DNA of 64,000 nucleotides from Desulfosporosinus lacus DSM 15449 (GCF_900129935.1 NZ_FQXJ01000009.1:42298-106297); one strand, 5' to 3'; shown: positions 35,326 through 45,785, counted from the stretch's first letter. Program-made: numbers and translations. The notes: generated by a model not told the origin, from the sequence alone.

Positions 35326-36600
35326 TTAAGCCGCTTGTTTTTTATCGAGTTGAGAACTGTCATTCAGCATGTTTTGAATGAAGACTCCATAACCCCGTTG
35401 ACTGTCATTCACGAAAACGTGGGTTACTGCTCCGATTAGTTTACCATCCTGAACAATCGGGCTGCCACTCATTCCTTGGATGATACCGCCTGTGACTTCC
35501 AGGAGCCTTGGATCTGTTACTCTCACAATCATATTTTTGCTGTCCGTTCGATTTTTCATAACACGATCGATATTAACAGCAAACTCCTCAATCTTTTCTC
35601 CTTGTATTACCGTGTAAATCTTAGCCGGACCAACTTTAACCTCCGATTCCCAACCAACCGGGATAGCTTCTTTAAAATAAGGGTTCTCAATTCGTCCACT
35701 CATTTTACCAAAGATACCGGTCATAGTATTTTTTTCAATGGTTCCACTAAAAATAGAGTTAGGAACAAAGGAACCGATTTTTTCGCCTGGATGCCCTCGT
35801 TTCCCTTTTTCAATAGCATATATTGTTGACGCAATGATTTTACCATCATAGACTTCAATCTTCTGATTAGTATCCGCATCTGTTATTACATGTCCTAAGG
35901 CACCATATAGATTAGTAACCGGATCTAAAAATGACAGAGTCCCGACTCCTGCTGCTTCGTCTCGAACAAATAAACCCATGCGGTATCTTCCGGTCTCAAC
36001 ACAAAAAATTGGATGAACTGTTTTCTCTACAACTTGATCTTGACGTTTAAATAAAACATTGACAGATCCTTTTTGTTTTCCTGCTAGATTGATGGCATTG
36101 GATACCTCTTGATCCGTCTTAACTTCCTGATTTTCAATTTTCAAAAGAATATCCCCAACTTGGATTCCAGCTTCTTTCGCAGGAAATGAGTTCTTTCCGT
36201 TTTTGTCTACTACAGGAGCCTGTCCCACTACCATAACACCCTTAGTTTGTAAGGTTACACCAATCGATTGCCCTCCGGGTATTAATTTTATGGGACTCAT
36301 TACTTCCACTTCCCCCGAACTTAACGGAAAAATTCCAAAAAGTTTGTAGGCGACATCCATTTTTTCTGATATCTGAGAGTGAGACACTCCTGAAGCAGCT
36401 ACTGAAACCGTCTCGTGATTAGGTGAAGTTTTCTCTACTTGAATAATATTGGACCAAATACCCTTAAAGTTAGATTCCGTGTGACTAACTTGAGTTTGAT
36501 GAATCTGAGGCAATTCAACTAACAGTTGAAGGAAGGTGCAAAACAAGAGACTGATTAATAATAAAATACTTCTTTTTTTCACTCTCTTATCATCCTCCAC
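35326..36600 (-). CDS. spoIVB: SpoIVB serine peptidase
   Basis: GTG at 36600 follows GGGGAG by six bases; the frame is open to 36705. 424 aa. N-terminal TM/signal anchor (ILLLISLLFCTFLQLLV). PDZ domain (about 120-215: KEAGIQVGDILLKIENQEV). S55 peptidase domain with LGHVITDADT (His) and QGMSGSPIVQDGK (Ser). Secreted from the forespore, it cleaves SpoIVFA to trigger pro-sigma-K processing. Upstream of spo0A as in Bacillus. Confidence 0.94.
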   Translation of the reverse strand: MEDDKRVKKRSILLLISLLFCTFLQLLVELPQIHQTQVSHTESNFKGIWSNIIQVEKTSPNHETVSVAASGVSHSQISEKMDVAYKLFGIFPLSSGEVEVMSPIKLIPGGQSIGVTLQTKGVMVVGQAPVVDKNGKNSFPAKEAGIQVGDILLKIENQEVKTDQEVSNAINLAGKQKGSVNVLFKRQDQVVEKTVHPIFCVETGRYRMGLFVRDEAAGVGTLSFLDPVTNLYGALGHVITDADTNQKIEVYDGKIIASTIYAIEKGKRGHPGEKIGSFVPNSIFSGTIEKNTMTGIFGKMSGRIENPYFKEAIPVGWESEVKVGPAKIYTVIQGEKIEEFAVNIDRVMKNRTDSKNMIVRVTDPRLLEVTGGIIQGMSGSPIVQDGKLIGAVTHVFVNDSQRGYGVFIQNMLNDSSQLDKKQAA

Positions 36601-36775
36601 TCTATTCTCCCCATTGTATCTCCCCTTTTTCCTCGTTTTAGAGCGGTCAATATAATAAGTGAAGTGAAGGTTTTTTTGTTTGAATTCTAATGTTAAATTA
36701 TCCAAATCACTTCTGTTTCATCCTGACAAAAGTGTTCCATATTCTCTAAAACAATGGCAAATTAGACAATATAAA

Positions 36776-36805
36776 AAGATTGCATAAAAAACTTTACGCA
36801 ATCTT
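36776..36805 (-). terminator. Rho-independent terminator of the recN operon
   Basis: AAGATTGC/GCAATCTT stem with a 14-nt loop; minus strand continues TTTTTATATTG. It lies 128 bp past the recN stop. Confidence 0.65.
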
Positions 36806-36932
36806 AAACCAAAACCCTATTTAAAAACCTATTTAAATTCACTTTTTGAAATAATTGGACTGACACTATAGATTCAAATCTCACTTATATTGTGAATTTT
36901 TCGCTTCGTAAATCAGCCACGCCCTTCGTGTA

Positions 36933-38615
36933 TTATGCCCCAAACATTGTGCCTCGAGCAGAACGTTGCCGTAATTCTTGAGCGTGTTTACGTGTTATTT
37001 CTATTTCCCCGCCCCCAAGCATTCGGGCAAGTTCTTCAACACGGTCAACCTCGGATAAGGAGTCAACTCGAGTTCGAGTCCTTTCCCCGTTGACTTCTTT
37101 AACTATACCATAGTGGGCCTCTGCAAAGGCTGCAACTTGTGCGGCATGTGTGATACAAAAAACCTGTTTATCCTGGGCGATTTTAGCCAACTTTTCACCG
37201 ACTCTATGAATTGTTCTGCCTCCGACTCCACTGTCTACCTCATCGAAGATGAAGGTTCCAACCGACTCAACTTTCGCCAGCAGACTTTTTAAAGCCAGCA
37301 TCAAGCGTGACATTTCTCCTCCGGAAGCGACTTTCGCTAAGGGTTTAGGAGGCTCTCCCAAATTGGCGGAGAAATAAAACTCAGCTGTTTCTGCGCCACC
37401 CTTGGCAGGCTCCTCATTCGGCATAAACCGAACTTCAAACCGACTTTTCTCTAAGCCTAAATCCGCCAGTTCAAGCGCCAATCCCTTCTCGATACCCGTT
37501 GCTATTTCGCGCCGTTTTAAGCTTAGTTGCTCAGCAACAATCTCATAGGCTTTTCGAGTTGTCTGTTTCTCGTTATTTATCTTTTCGAACTGCTCCTGAA
37601 CATGAGTGATTTGATCCAATTCTTCAAGCATGCTCGCATTTTTTTCCAAAACTTCTTCAAGCGTTGTCCCAAATCTCCGAAGCTTTTTGAGTAGAATAAG
37701 ACGCTCTTCGATCTGGTCGAGTCTTTCCGGTTCGAACTCAAAATCATCACGATAGGCCCTAATTTGTTCAGCTAAGTCTTCCACCGAGTAATAGACAGAC
37801 TCGATTTGTCCATAAACATTTAATGTGTCATCTAAACGATCTAATTCTTGCAGAGCTTTGCGCGCCTGCCCTAACATATCAATGGCTGCCGGTTTGCCCG
37901 CTGAACCTTCATAGAGTGCTCCATAGGCTTCAGAGACCAGACTGGTAATTCTCTCCGAGTTGCTTAGGCGTTTCTTTTCCTGAAGGAGTTCTTCTTCTTC
38001 GCCCGGTACCGGACTAACTCGTTCAATTTCCTCAATTTGATAACGAAGATACTCTTCACGTTTTTGACGTTCATCTTCTGAAATGGATAATTCACGCTCT
38101 TTACGGATAATCCTCTGGTAGGTTTTGGCGGCTTCATTCACCACATCCACTTCGCCTTGGAGACCCCCCAAGGCATCCAAAAGATCTTGATGGGTTTCGG
38201 GGCGAAAGAGAGAAAGATGTTCTATTTGACCGTGAATATCTACAAGCCCTACACAAAGCGAACGATAGAGGGTTAACGGAATTGACCGGCCTTGAACACG
38301 ACAGACATTTTTTCCTGTGGAGTTTATCTCACGAAAAAGAAATAATTGCCCGTCTTCTGCCGGATAACCAGCCTCTTCAAGCCTCAGTAAATACTCAGGT
38401 GCCAGATCATCGAAGACGCCTTCAATTCGTGCTCGTGATTCTCCATGCCGGATAAGATCTGTATTGGCACGTCCACCTAAAAGAACCCCAAGCGCGTCGA
38501 TCAGCATCGATTTTCCTGCGCCGGTCTCTCCTGTAAACACAGTTAAACCACAACCGAAATTCAGACGAACTGTCTCCATTAGTCCAAAATTCTCTACGTG
38601 CAACTCTGCTAGCAT
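36933..38615 (-). CDS. recN: DNA repair protein RecN
   Basis: 560 aa; AGGAGG RBS. SMC-like ATPase: FTGETGAGKSMLIDAL Walker A, VDIHGQIEHL Q-loop region, long coiled coils (about 160-380), SGGEMSRLMLAL signature, TFIFDEVDSGVGGRT Walker B. Acts in double-strand break repair. Directly downstream of argR, as in Bacillus (ahrC-recN), 11 bp apart. Confidence 0.97.
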   Translation of the reverse strand: MLAELHVENFGLMETVRLNFGCGLTVFTGETGAGKSMLIDALGVLLGGRANTDLIRHGESRARIEGVFDDLAPEYLLRLEEAGYPAEDGQLFLFREINSTGKNVCRVQGRSIPLTLYRSLCVGLVDIHGQIEHLSLFRPETHQDLLDALGGLQGEVDVVNEAAKTYQRIIRKERELSISEDERQKREEYLRYQIEEIERVSPVPGEEEELLQEKKRLSNSERITSLVSEAYGALYEGSAGKPAAIDMLGQARKALQELDRLDDTLNVYGQIESVYYSVEDLAEQIRAYRDDFEFEPERLDQIEERLILLKKLRRFGTTLEEVLEKNASMLEELDQITHVQEQFEKINNEKQTTRKAYEIVAEQLSLKRREIATGIEKGLALELADLGLEKSRFEVRFMPNEEPAKGGAETAEFYFSANLGEPPKPLAKVASGGEMSRLMLALKSLLAKVESVGTFIFDEVDSGVGGRTIHRVGEKLAKIAQDKQVFCITHAAQVAAFAEAHYGIVKEVNGERTRTRVDSLSEVDRVEELARMLGGGEIEITRKHAQELRQRSARGTMFGA

Positions 38616-38626
38616 AACAAAACCTC

Positions 38627-39079
38627 CTATCCAAGCAAGGCGCTTATCCGTCCCAGAACCGTCTGAACAGCCTCTTTTGGCTTAATAACCAAAAGAATCG
38701 TGTCATCTCCGGCTACTGTTCCAATGAGTTCTTCCCAGTTGCTATTATCCATAACAGCGGCTAAGGCATGTGCATTTCCTGGTATAGTTCGAATTACAAT
38801 AAGACTGTCAGTGTCATTAATGGAAACCATAGCCTCTCTTAATAAACGCTTAAGACGGTCTTGCAAGTTTGCCGGATGATGTTCGCTCGGAACAGCATAG
38901 CGATATTCGTCTCCCTGACTAGGGACTTTAATCAATCCCATTTCCTTAATATCCCTAGAAACTGTTGCCTGTGTGACATCGAAACCGGCTAAGCGCAGTT
39001 TATCTGCAAGATCTTCCTGAGTATGAATAATTTGCTTCGTGATGATTTCTTGAACCTTCATCTGGCGACGTGCTTTCAT
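38627..39079 (-). CDS. argR: Arginine repressor ArgR/AhrC
   Basis: 150 aa; AAAGGAGG seven bases ahead of ATG 39079. N-terminal winged HTH (TQEDLADKLRLAGFDVTQATVSRDIKE) and C-terminal hexamerisation/arginine-binding domain with the GTVAGDDTIL motif (family GTIAGDDT). Senses arginine and controls its synthesis and breakdown. No arg genes in the window. First gene of the argR-recN pair. Confidence 0.95.
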   Translation of the reverse strand: MKARRQMKVQEIITKQIIHTQEDLADKLRLAGFDVTQATVSRDIKEMGLIKVPSQGDEYRYAVPSEHHPANLQDRLKRLLREAMVSINDTDSLIVIRTIPGNAHALAAVMDNSNWEELIGTVAGDDTILLVIKPKEAVQTVLGRISALLG

Positions 39080-39178
39080 ACACTAGCCTCCTTTACGCGA
39101 AGTGTGAGGCGCGAATCCCTAACCTCGCCCATCCCATCCCTGATTCGTGTCCCGAGTATCATGCATTGCGGATCGATT

Positions 39179-39997
39179 TCACTCATGCCAACGATCTCTT
39201 AGCTTTTCTCGAACGACCTGAGGAAAACTGCGCGTACCCAGCCGGATTAATAACGCTTTTATCGGATCGGTTTTTATAATGACGGTTTGGCCTGAATAAA
39301 TCACGATACTTTGACGGCCATCAAAAGTCACCATACACTTTTCTCCGTTAGCTAAGAGAATTTGGATTTCCTCCTCATCTGAGACAAGCATAGGACGAGC
39401 TGAGAGAGAGTGGGCAGCTAACGGAGTCAGTAAGATTGCTTGAACATTAGGACTGATAATAGGTCCGCCGGCAGAAAGTGAATAGGCAGTGGAACCGGTT
39501 GGAGTAGCAACAATCAAGCCGTCCGCTGGATAGCTTACGGTAGGTTCTCCCGAAAGGTTTGCTTGCAGAGTAATTATTCCATCTCTGCCTTCTCTGGAAA
39601 ACACAACATCATTTAAGACCCTGTAAGAAATTCCGTCCTCAGCGCCACCGTTAACAACTACATTCAACATTAAACGCTCTTGGATTTCAAAATCTTTGCT
39701 CAGAATCTTTTCCAAAGCACCGTAAACTTCTTCACGTTCAATTTCACACAGAAACCCTAAGCGCCCAAAATTAACCCCCAAAACAGGGATTCCGAACGAA
39801 GAGGCTTCACGCGCTGCTTGGAGAAGGGTACCATCCCCTCCTAAGGATATCAGGAATTCCGCTTTATGCTTGATAATATCCTCCCACTCTGTAAAAACCT
39901 CCCAGCCGCGAGCTCGAAACCATGCCTCAATTTTAGGAGCCAATGTTAAGGCTTCTGGTTTACTCATATTGCGCCACAAACCAACGATTTTTTCCAT
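39179..39997 (-). CDS. nadK: NAD kinase
   Basis: 272 aa. GGDGTLLQAAREA nucleotide-binding loop, GVNFGRLGFLCE, NDVVFSREGRDG, and PTGSTAYSLSAGGPII, all classic PpnK motifs. Phosphorylates NAD to NADP. Five bases downstream of tlyA. The spacer before argR (39080-39178) shows no ORF and may hold a degenerate form of the period-7 repeats seen elsewhere. Confidence 0.96.
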   Translation of the reverse strand: MEKIVGLWRNMSKPEALTLAPKIEAWFRARGWEVFTEWEDIIKHKAEFLISLGGDGTLLQAAREASSFGIPVLGVNFGRLGFLCEIEREEVYGALEKILSKDFEIQERLMLNVVVNGGAEDGISYRVLNDVVFSREGRDGIITLQANLSGEPTVSYPADGLIVATPTGSTAYSLSAGGPIISPNVQAILLTPLAAHSLSARPMLVSDEEEIQILLANGEKCMVTFDGRQSIVIYSGQTVIIKTDPIKALLIRLGTRSFPQVVREKLRDRWHE

Positions 39998-40001
39998 TTT
40001 A

Positions 40002-40811
40002 TTATTCCGTCTCTTTCTGAGCGTTGTGAACTACAAGTTCCAGCTCTGAATGCCAATCTATTCCCGATTCATTTTGCAAACCCAACCAAGCCAAATATTC
40101 AATATTTCCCTCTGGGCCGCGAATTGGTGAATAATCTAACCCTAAGACCTGAAATCCTATACCCTCTGCCTGACCAAGGACAGTCTCAATAACCTGTTTA
40201 TGTACATTTTTGTCTTTAACCACGCCCTTTTTACCGACATGCTCTCGTCCGGCTTCAAATTGAGGCTTAATTAGGGATACTACTTGTCCATCCTCTTTAA
40301 GAATAGCGATCATTGCAGGAAATATCTTTGTAATTGAGATAAACGCTACATCGGAAACGATCCAGTCCACCTTCTCCGGCAAAGTGTCCGTGGAGAGATA
40401 ACGAGCATTTACTCGCTCCATTGAGACTACTCGCGGATCAGTTCGGAGTTTCCAGTCTAACTGTCCATACCCTACATCTACGGCATAAACTCGTTTTGCT
40501 CCATTTTGCAAGGCACAATCTGTAAAGCCCCCCGTTGAAGCGCCTATATCGACCACTACTTTATCCTTAAAGGAGATTGGAAAGGCTTCCAGAGCCTTAG
40601 CTAACTTTAATCCGCCACGTGAAACAAACGGCAGGATTTCCCCTTTCAATTCAATCAACGCATCTTGAGATAATTCCGTTCCGGGCTTATCCACGCGTTG
40701 CCCTCCGACAAACACTATCCCTGCCATTACCATAGCTTTCGCTTTTTCACGACTGGTTGCCAACCCGTTCTTGACGATTAATACATCAATACGTTCTTTC
40801 CCTTTAGCCAC
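40002..40811 (-). CDS. tlyA: TlyA-family rRNA 2'-O-methyltransferase (YqxC)
   Basis: 269 aa, GTG start. N-terminal S4 RNA-binding domain (RIDVLIVKNGLATSREKAKAMVMAG), then an FtsJ-like methyltransferase with VVDIGASTGGFTDC (SAM loop), YAVDVGYGQLDW and WIVSDVAFISI. Family enzymes methylate 16S/23S rRNA or act as haemolysin-like proteins in some hosts. Between dxs and nadK. Confidence 0.92.
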   Translation of the reverse strand: MAKGKERIDVLIVKNGLATSREKAKAMVMAGIVFVGGQRVDKPGTELSQDALIELKGEILPFVSRGGLKLAKALEAFPISFKDKVVVDIGASTGGFTDCALQNGAKRVYAVDVGYGQLDWKLRTDPRVVSMERVNARYLSTDTLPEKVDWIVSDVAFISITKIFPAMIAILKEDGQVVSLIKPQFEAGREHVGKKGVVKDKNVHKQVIETVLGQAEGIGFQVLGLDYSPIRGPEGNIEYLAWLGLQNESGIDWHSELELVVHNAQKETE

Positions 40812-40846
40812 TGTACCCCGTCCTTTTATCTGTGAGCAGAACTTTT

Positions 40847-42733
40847 TTAAGATTGCGCGACGTCACGAAACAATTTTAAGCGTTCTGCTGCTTGCAGGAT
40901 TCCTTTTGTTGATAAGCCATGGACCGTAAACAAATGAGGAATGGATCCTTGATCGACGAACCCTGGATATCCCAAGCGTTCAACCGTTACCCCGTCAATT
41001 CCTTCTTCTTCAAGAAATTCCAAAATCGCGCTGCCCATGCCTCCTTTAAGAGAATGGTCTTCTATAGTGATTATTTTTTTTGTAAGCCGAGCGTAGTGTG
41101 ATAAGAGTTTCCGATCCAGAGGATTTATATACCGCAAGTTAATGACTGCAGCATCTACGCCGCGATAACTTAATTCTTGAGCTGCTAGGAGACAAGTATT
41201 AACCATGGGACCAATTCCAATTAAGGTTACGTCCCGACCGTCTCTTAAGACTTCCGCTTTACCAATGGGGATTTGCTTTAACTTTTTATCCAGCGTCACG
41301 CCCTGTCCGACAGATCTCGGATAGCGCAGGGCAACAGGTCCGTCATGTTTTATCGCTGTATAGAGCATATGGCGCAACTCATTTTCATCTTTAGGTGCCA
41401 TAAAGACTAAGTTGGGAATGATCCTAAAAAAGGATATGTCAAATACACCATGATGCGTAGGTCCATCATCCCCAACAATTCCGGCCCGGTCAATCGCTAA
41501 GACAACATTAGCCTGTTGTAAACAGACGTCATGCAGGACTTGATCATAGGCTCTTTGATAAAAGGTGGAATAGATGGCAACAACAGGCTTCAAGCCCCCG
41601 AAAGCCAATCCTGCGGCAAAGGTTACGGCATGTTGTTCCGCAATTCCAACATCAAAGAAACGATCCGGTAATTCCTTGGCAAACTCATTAAGACCTGTTC
41701 CACCTGGCATCGCCGCAGTAATTGCCACGATTTTCGGATTTTCCCTGGCAAGCTGACAAAGGGTCTCTCCGAAAACCGCCGTATAGGTGGGAGGAGCAGA
41801 TTTCTTAGTCACTTTTCCGGTTTCGGGATCAAAAGGGCCTATCCCATGAAAGATATCCGGATTTTCCTCTGCAGGTTTGTATCCTTTTCCTTTACAAGTC
41901 ACGACATGGACCAGAACCGGCCCTTTCTTATTCTTAGCTTGGTCTAATACCTTTTCGACCAAAGCCAGATCATGTCCATCAATCGGCCCTAAGTATGTGA
42001 ACCCCAATTCTTCAAAAAGTAATCCCGGTACCAGCAAATATTTTAGGCTGTCTTTGGCTTTAGCTGCTAACTTAGCAACCTGTGGTCCTATTCCGGGAAT
42101 TCGTTTCAATAAGTATTCCAGATCCTCTTTACGTTTATCATAGAGCGGATCTGTCCTCAATCGATTAAGATATGTAGACATTGCCCCTACGTTAGGAGAA
42201 ATGGACATCTCATTATCATTCAAGACCACGATCACATTTGTCTCACTATGTCCTGCATGATTTAAGGCCTCATAGGCCATTCCGCCAGTCATAGCTCCAT
42301 CTCCGATGACCGCCACAACGTGGTGACTCTCTTTGAGAACATCCCGAGCTTTAGCAAACCCAACAGCTGCCGAAATGGAAGTACTGGAGTGTCCGGTTTC
42401 AAAACTGTCGTGGGCACTTTCCCCCCGTTTGGGAAAGCCGGACAAGCCTTTGTATTGGCGAATCGTCTTAAACTGTTTGAGCCGTCCGGTTAAGAGCTTA
42501 TGCACATAGGTCTGATGACCAACATCCCAGACAATCTTATCATGGGGGCTGTTAAATATTCGGTGTAACGCCAAGGTTAATTCCACGACCCCAAGGTTCG
42601 GCGCTAAATGCCCTCCATTTTTGGAGACCACTTTAATCATTTCTTGCCGAATCTCCTGCGCCAGACTATTTAGGTCTGTCAGATCCAACCCACGCAAGTC
42701 CTTCGGTTCATGAATTTTTTCGAGCAGTCCCAT
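40847..42733 (-). CDS. dxs: 1-deoxy-D-xylulose-5-phosphate synthase
   Basis: 628 aa. Transketolase fold: [47 protein letters not shown] with [12 protein letters not shown] (TPP/Mg), [17 protein letters not shown] and [16 protein letters not shown]. First step of the MEP isoprenoid pathway, using pyruvate and glyceraldehyde-3-phosphate. Next to ispA, which uses the pathway's products. Confidence 0.97.
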   Translation of the reverse strand: MGLLEKIHEPKDLRGLDLTDLNSLAQEIRQEMIKVVSKNGGHLAPNLGVVELTLALHRIFNSPHDKIVWDVGHQTYVHKLLTGRLKQFKTIRQYKGLSGFPKRGESAHDSFETGHSSTSISAAVGFAKARDVLKESHHVVAVIGDGAMTGGMAYEALNHAGHSETNVIVVLNDNEMSISPNVGAMSTYLNRLRTDPLYDKRKEDLEYLLKRIPGIGPQVAKLAAKAKDSLKYLLVPGLLFEELGFTYLGPIDGHDLALVEKVLDQAKNKKGPVLVHVVTCKGKGYKPAEENPDIFHGIGPFDPETGKVTKKSAPPTYTAVFGETLCQLARENPKIVAITAAMPGGTGLNEFAKELPDRFFDVGIAEQHAVTFAAGLAFGGLKPVVAIYSTFYQRAYDQVLHDVCLQQANVVLAIDRAGIVGDDGPTHHGVFDISFFRIIPNLVFMAPKDENELRHMLYTAIKHDGPVALRYPRSVGQGVTLDKKLKQIPIGKAEVLRDGRDVTLIGIGPMVNTCLLAAQELSYRGVDAAVINLRYINPLDRKLLSHYARLTKKIITIEDHSLKGGMGSAILEFLEEEGIDGVTVERLGYPGFVDQGSIPHLFTVHGLSTKGILQAAERLKLFRDVAQS

Positions 42734-42783
42734 CCTTCTTCCCCCTCGTAATTAGGTCTATATTCTAATTGCCCTTCATTTAT

Positions 42784-43224
42784 CTAAACTAAAAGTCCAA
42801 CAATGATTCCTACCATTACGCCCCCAAAAACCTCTAAAGGGGTATGTCCAATCAGTTCCTTAAGCCGTTCTTGAGCCAGGTCAGGTCCATGGTATAAACG
42901 TTCGACTAACCGGTTTAGAACCTCTGCCTGTTTCCCGGCAGCCCGTCTCACTCCAGTAGCATCATACAAGACAATCATTCCGAAAACAGCCGCTACTGCG
43001 AAGATAGGCGAATCCCATCCATAGTATTTTCCAACTCCTAAGGCTAAGGCACTCACCGTTGCGGAGTGGGAACTTGGAAAACCGCCTGAACTAAAAAAAA
43101 GTGAGAAATTCAGTTTCCTTACTAATAATAGATTAACCGCAACTTTTAAAATTTGAGCTAAAAGCCATGCGGTTAGAGCTGAAATCAGAATTGCATTGTG
43201 GTAAATCCCTGGAAATATCGGCAT
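42784..43224 (-). CDS. Divergent PAP2-family membrane protein (YuiD-like)
   Basis: 146 aa with about three to four TM helices. Contains ALTAWLLAQILKV, SGGFPSSHSATVSALA and a C-terminal LIGHTPLEVFGGVMVG, the H/R positions of the divergent PAP2 family. Possibly a lipid phosphatase such as for undecaprenyl or prenyl diphosphates, consistent with its place between ispA and dxs (inference). Confidence 0.8.
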   Translation of the reverse strand: MPIFPGIYHNAILISALTAWLLAQILKVAVNLLLVRKLNFSLFFSSGGFPSSHSATVSALALGVGKYYGWDSPIFAVAAVFGMIVLYDATGVRRAAGKQAEVLNRLVERLYHGPDLAQERLKELIGHTPLEVFGGVMVGIIVGLLV

Positions 43225-43238
43225 AATAACGACCTCAT

Positions 43239-44105
43239 TTAATGTTTGCGTTCTTCAATATAGAATGCCAGCTCATTTAGAAAGCTTGCCCTTTCCCCCA
43301 ATGGTTTTATGGCTGCCTGAGCTTTAAGAATTTGAGCATGCAATTGGTGACCAGCGCCTTCAAGTCCCAGTAGAGACACATAAGTTGATTTACCCTGCCG
43401 AATATCGCTTCCGGCAGGTTTACCGAGAGTTTCGCTATCCCCAACTATATCCAAAATATCATCCTTTATCTGAAAAGCTAATCCTAAGGCTTGGGCATAA
43501 TCCGTCAGTGCCTCGATTTGTTCCTCCGTGCCTCCTGCTAAAATCCCTCCGAGCCGAGCTGAAACCGTCAATATGGCACCGGTTTTTGCTTTATGAATTT
43601 CCTCAATTTCATTTAAACTAAGGGCTTTTCCTTCTCCAGCGATATCCGCTACCTGTCCGCCGACCATTCCATCTTTCCCTGCAGCAAGTGCAACCTCGCG
43701 TATAACGCGCAACTCTCTTTCAGGTTGACCAAGTTCTAAATTGGCCAGAATTTCAAAAGCATAGGTCAACAAGGCATCACCAGCCAGAATTGCCTGAGCC
43801 TCTCCAAAAACTTTGTGATTAGATAGTCTTCCCCTTCGATAATCGTCATTATCCATGGCTGGTAAATCATCATGAATTAAGGAGTACGTATGAATAAGCT
43901 CTATGGCCAGAGCAGCTTGTAAAACAGTTTCAGGATTACCGCCTACAGCCTCTGCTGAGGCCAAAGCTAAGACAGGTCGAATTCGTTTGCCCCCTCCAAT
44001 TAGGGAATAATACATACTCTCATTTAAACTGTCTTCATCCCACGGCAACTGAGCGAGAGTTTGTTCAATCATTGTGAGATAACGTTGAAAGGTTTCCTTA
44101 AACAC
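43239..44105 (-). CDS. ispA: Polyprenyl (farnesyl) diphosphate synthase
   Basis: 288 aa, GTG start. First Asp-rich motif in IHDDLPAMDNDDYRRG and second in FQIKDDILDIVGD; GGGKRIRPVL near the N-terminus. Condenses IPP with DMAPP/GPP to FPP. Ten bases after xseB, before the PAP2 gene. Confidence 0.95.
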   Translation of the reverse strand: MFKETFQRYLTMIEQTLAQLPWDEDSLNESMYYSLIGGGKRIRPVLALASAEAVGGNPETVLQAALAIELIHTYSLIHDDLPAMDNDDYRRGRLSNHKVFGEAQAILAGDALLTYAFEILANLELGQPERELRVIREVALAAGKDGMVGGQVADIAGEGKALSLNEIEEIHKAKTGAILTVSARLGGILAGGTEEQIEALTDYAQALGLAFQIKDDILDIVGDSETLGKPAGSDIRQGKSTYVSLLGLEGAGHQLHAQILKAQAAIKPLGERASFLNELAFYIEERKH

Positions 44106-44114
44106 TTTTTACGT

Positions 44115-44414
44115 TCATCCTTCCCCATCGAAACTGGCAGGCATTATTTGTAATTGTCCATCCGGGCCTTCAAGCAAGATCTCCATTTGTTTTTCCGCTT
44201 GGTCCAACACCTTAGAACAATATTGAACAAGGCCTATACCTTCTTTAAATAAGCTCAAGGCCTTTTCTAAAGGCAGATCTTTTTGTTCAAGGGTTTTGAC
44301 AATCATCTCCAAATGTTGAAGCCCTGTCTCCAGAGAGGGTTCTTCTGTTGCATTCGCGTTTATTTTATCTTGCACTTGCTCAAAAAGGTCCTCTGTCCAT
44401 ATATCTGTACTCAT
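44115..44414 (-). CDS. xseB: Exodeoxyribonuclease VII small subunit (extended N-terminus)
   Basis: 99 aa, longer than the usual about 75-80. An acidic N-terminal extension (about 1-27) precedes the family core GLQHLEMIVKTLEQKDLPLEKALSLFKEGIGLVQYC. Four bases after xseA and probably coupled. Forms ExoVII with XseA. Confidence 0.92.
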   Translation of the reverse strand: MSTDIWTEDLFEQVQDKINANATEEPSLETGLQHLEMIVKTLEQKDLPLEKALSLFKEGIGLVQYCSKVLDQAEKQMEILLEGPDGQLQIMPASFDGEG

Positions 44415-44417
44415 AGA

Positions 44418-45620
44418 TCAATTTCCCTTCTCCAACACTCGGCAGTGTAAACTTCCTTCTCCTAAACGAATCCGAATTTGTTCATCGACCTCTGCTTGGT
44501 TTACGGAGCGCAGAAGGAGTCCTTCTGCATTATAAGTCAGTGAGTATCCCCTGCCTAAAATAGCCAATGGGCTTAGTAAATCAAGCTTAGCAGCCAATAG
44601 CTTTAGTATACCATTTTTATCAATTACAAATCTAGTCATACCCTCTTGAAGGCGCATTTGCAGGGCATCTAAGCGTTGACGGCTCTGATCAATACGCCAA
44701 AATGGGTCCCTGAGAGGTCCCTTATTGGCGATTCCTTCTACATATTGACGTTTCCGCTCAATGAGAGTCCCCATAGCACCCGTTAGTCGAACACGCAGTT
44801 GAGCCACTTGGAGCTGTAGGTCTATGAGTATCGGCACCGCTAGTTCAGCGGCTGCAGAAGGGGTCGGCGCCCTGAGATCAGCTACATAGTCTGAGATAGT
44901 CACATCTGTTTCGTGTCCCACCGCTGAAATAATCGGAATTACAGATGCTGAGATAGCACGGGCGACTATATCTGTATTAAACGCCCATAACTCTTCCAAA
45001 GAACCTCCGCCACGACCAACAATGATAACATCTACATCTCCATGTCGATTAAGTCGGGCAATCGCTTGAGCTACTTCATGTGGGGCGGCTTCTCCTTGAA
45101 CAGCAGCAGGAGCTAATATCCACGACATCCCCGGATGCCGCCGTTCAATAATATTAATGATATCTCGAATCGCTGCTCCCGTTGGACTCGTTACAATCCC
45201 AATACGCCGCGGCAAACGAGGTATACTCTTCTTGCGTAAGGGATCAAATAATCCTTCCTCAGCGAGTTTCTTTTTAAGTTGCTCAAATGCTAAATACAGC
45301 TGTCCGAGTCCACTCGGTTCCATTTCCTCTCCGTATAGCTGAATGGTTCCATCGCGATCATACATCCGAATATTTCCGCGAATCAAGACTTTTAAGCCAT
45401 CGGAGGGGATGAAGCGCACGCGTTCCGACCGACTTTTAAACATAACCCCTTTAAGGCTTGAGGATTCATCTTTAAGAGTAAAATACCAGTGTCCGGAAGC
45501 ACGATGATTTTTAAAGTTCGAAAGTTCACCACTGATCCAACAGTTTTGCAACTCCGTTCGTTCCTGCAGGACTTGACCAATTCGGCCTACCAACTCAGAA
45601 ACTGTCCATATTTTCGGCAC
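44418..45620 (-). CDS. xseA: Exodeoxyribonuclease VII large subunit
   Basis: I choose the GTG at 45620, which has GAGGTG six bases upstream; the frame opens to 45683 but that part overlaps the fchA terminator hairpin. 400 aa. OB-fold N-terminal domain (IWTVSELVGRI, CWISGELSNFKNH, GHWYFTLKDE), then the catalytic domain with VIIVGRGGGSLEELWAFN and PIISAVGHETDVTISDYVADLRAPTPSAAAE. Degrades ssDNA to oligonucleotides. Confidence 0.95.
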   Translation of the reverse strand: MPKIWTVSELVGRIGQVLQERTELQNCWISGELSNFKNHRASGHWYFTLKDESSSLKGVMFKSRSERVRFIPSDGLKVLIRGNIRMYDRDGTIQLYGEEMEPSGLGQLYLAFEQLKKKLAEEGLFDPLRKKSIPRLPRRIGIVTSPTGAAIRDIINIIERRHPGMSWILAPAAVQGEAAPHEVAQAIARLNRHGDVDVIIVGRGGGSLEELWAFNTDIVARAISASVIPIISAVGHETDVTISDYVADLRAPTPSAAAELAVPILIDLQLQVAQLRVRLTGAMGTLIERKRQYVEGIANKGPLRDPFWRIDQSRQRLDALQMRLQEGMTRFVIDKNGILKLLAAKLDLLSPLAILGRGYSLTYNAEGLLLRSVNQAEVDEQIRIRLGEGSLHCRVLEKGN

Positions 45621-45649
45621 ACCCTTCACCTCAATGCCTATCATAACAT

Positions 45650-45691
45650 AAAGAAAAGTGGGGTGGAAATAATTCCACCCCACTTTTCTTT
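45650..45691 (-). terminator. Strong Rho-independent terminator of the folD-fchA operon
   Basis: Perfect 19-bp stem (45650-45668 with 45673-45691) and a 4-nt loop. On the minus strand the stem ends in CTTTTCTTT. It lies about 95 bp past the fchA stop, just upstream of the xseA start. Confidence 0.85.
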
Positions 45692-45693
45692 AT

Positions 45694-45784
45694 CGATGCA
45701 CGAGATACGATACCCGAAGTCCGAACAACAAGCATCATACCTACTTTTCTTCGTGCATCGTGCTTCGAGCCACGTGCATCGTAT
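45694..45784. repeat. Period-7 tandem repeats (heptads), site 1
   Basis: Five consecutive heptamers starting CGA (CGATGCA, CGAGATA, CGATACC, CGAAGTC, CGAACAA; 45694-45728). After a gap, five more follow of NTCGTGC type (TTCGTGC, ATCGTGC, TTCGAGC, CACGTGC, ATCGTAT; 45750-45784). CGATGCACGA and TCGTGCATCG from the two blocks are exact inverted repeats. Sits between fchA and its terminator. Confidence 0.65.
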
Positions 45785-45785
45785 T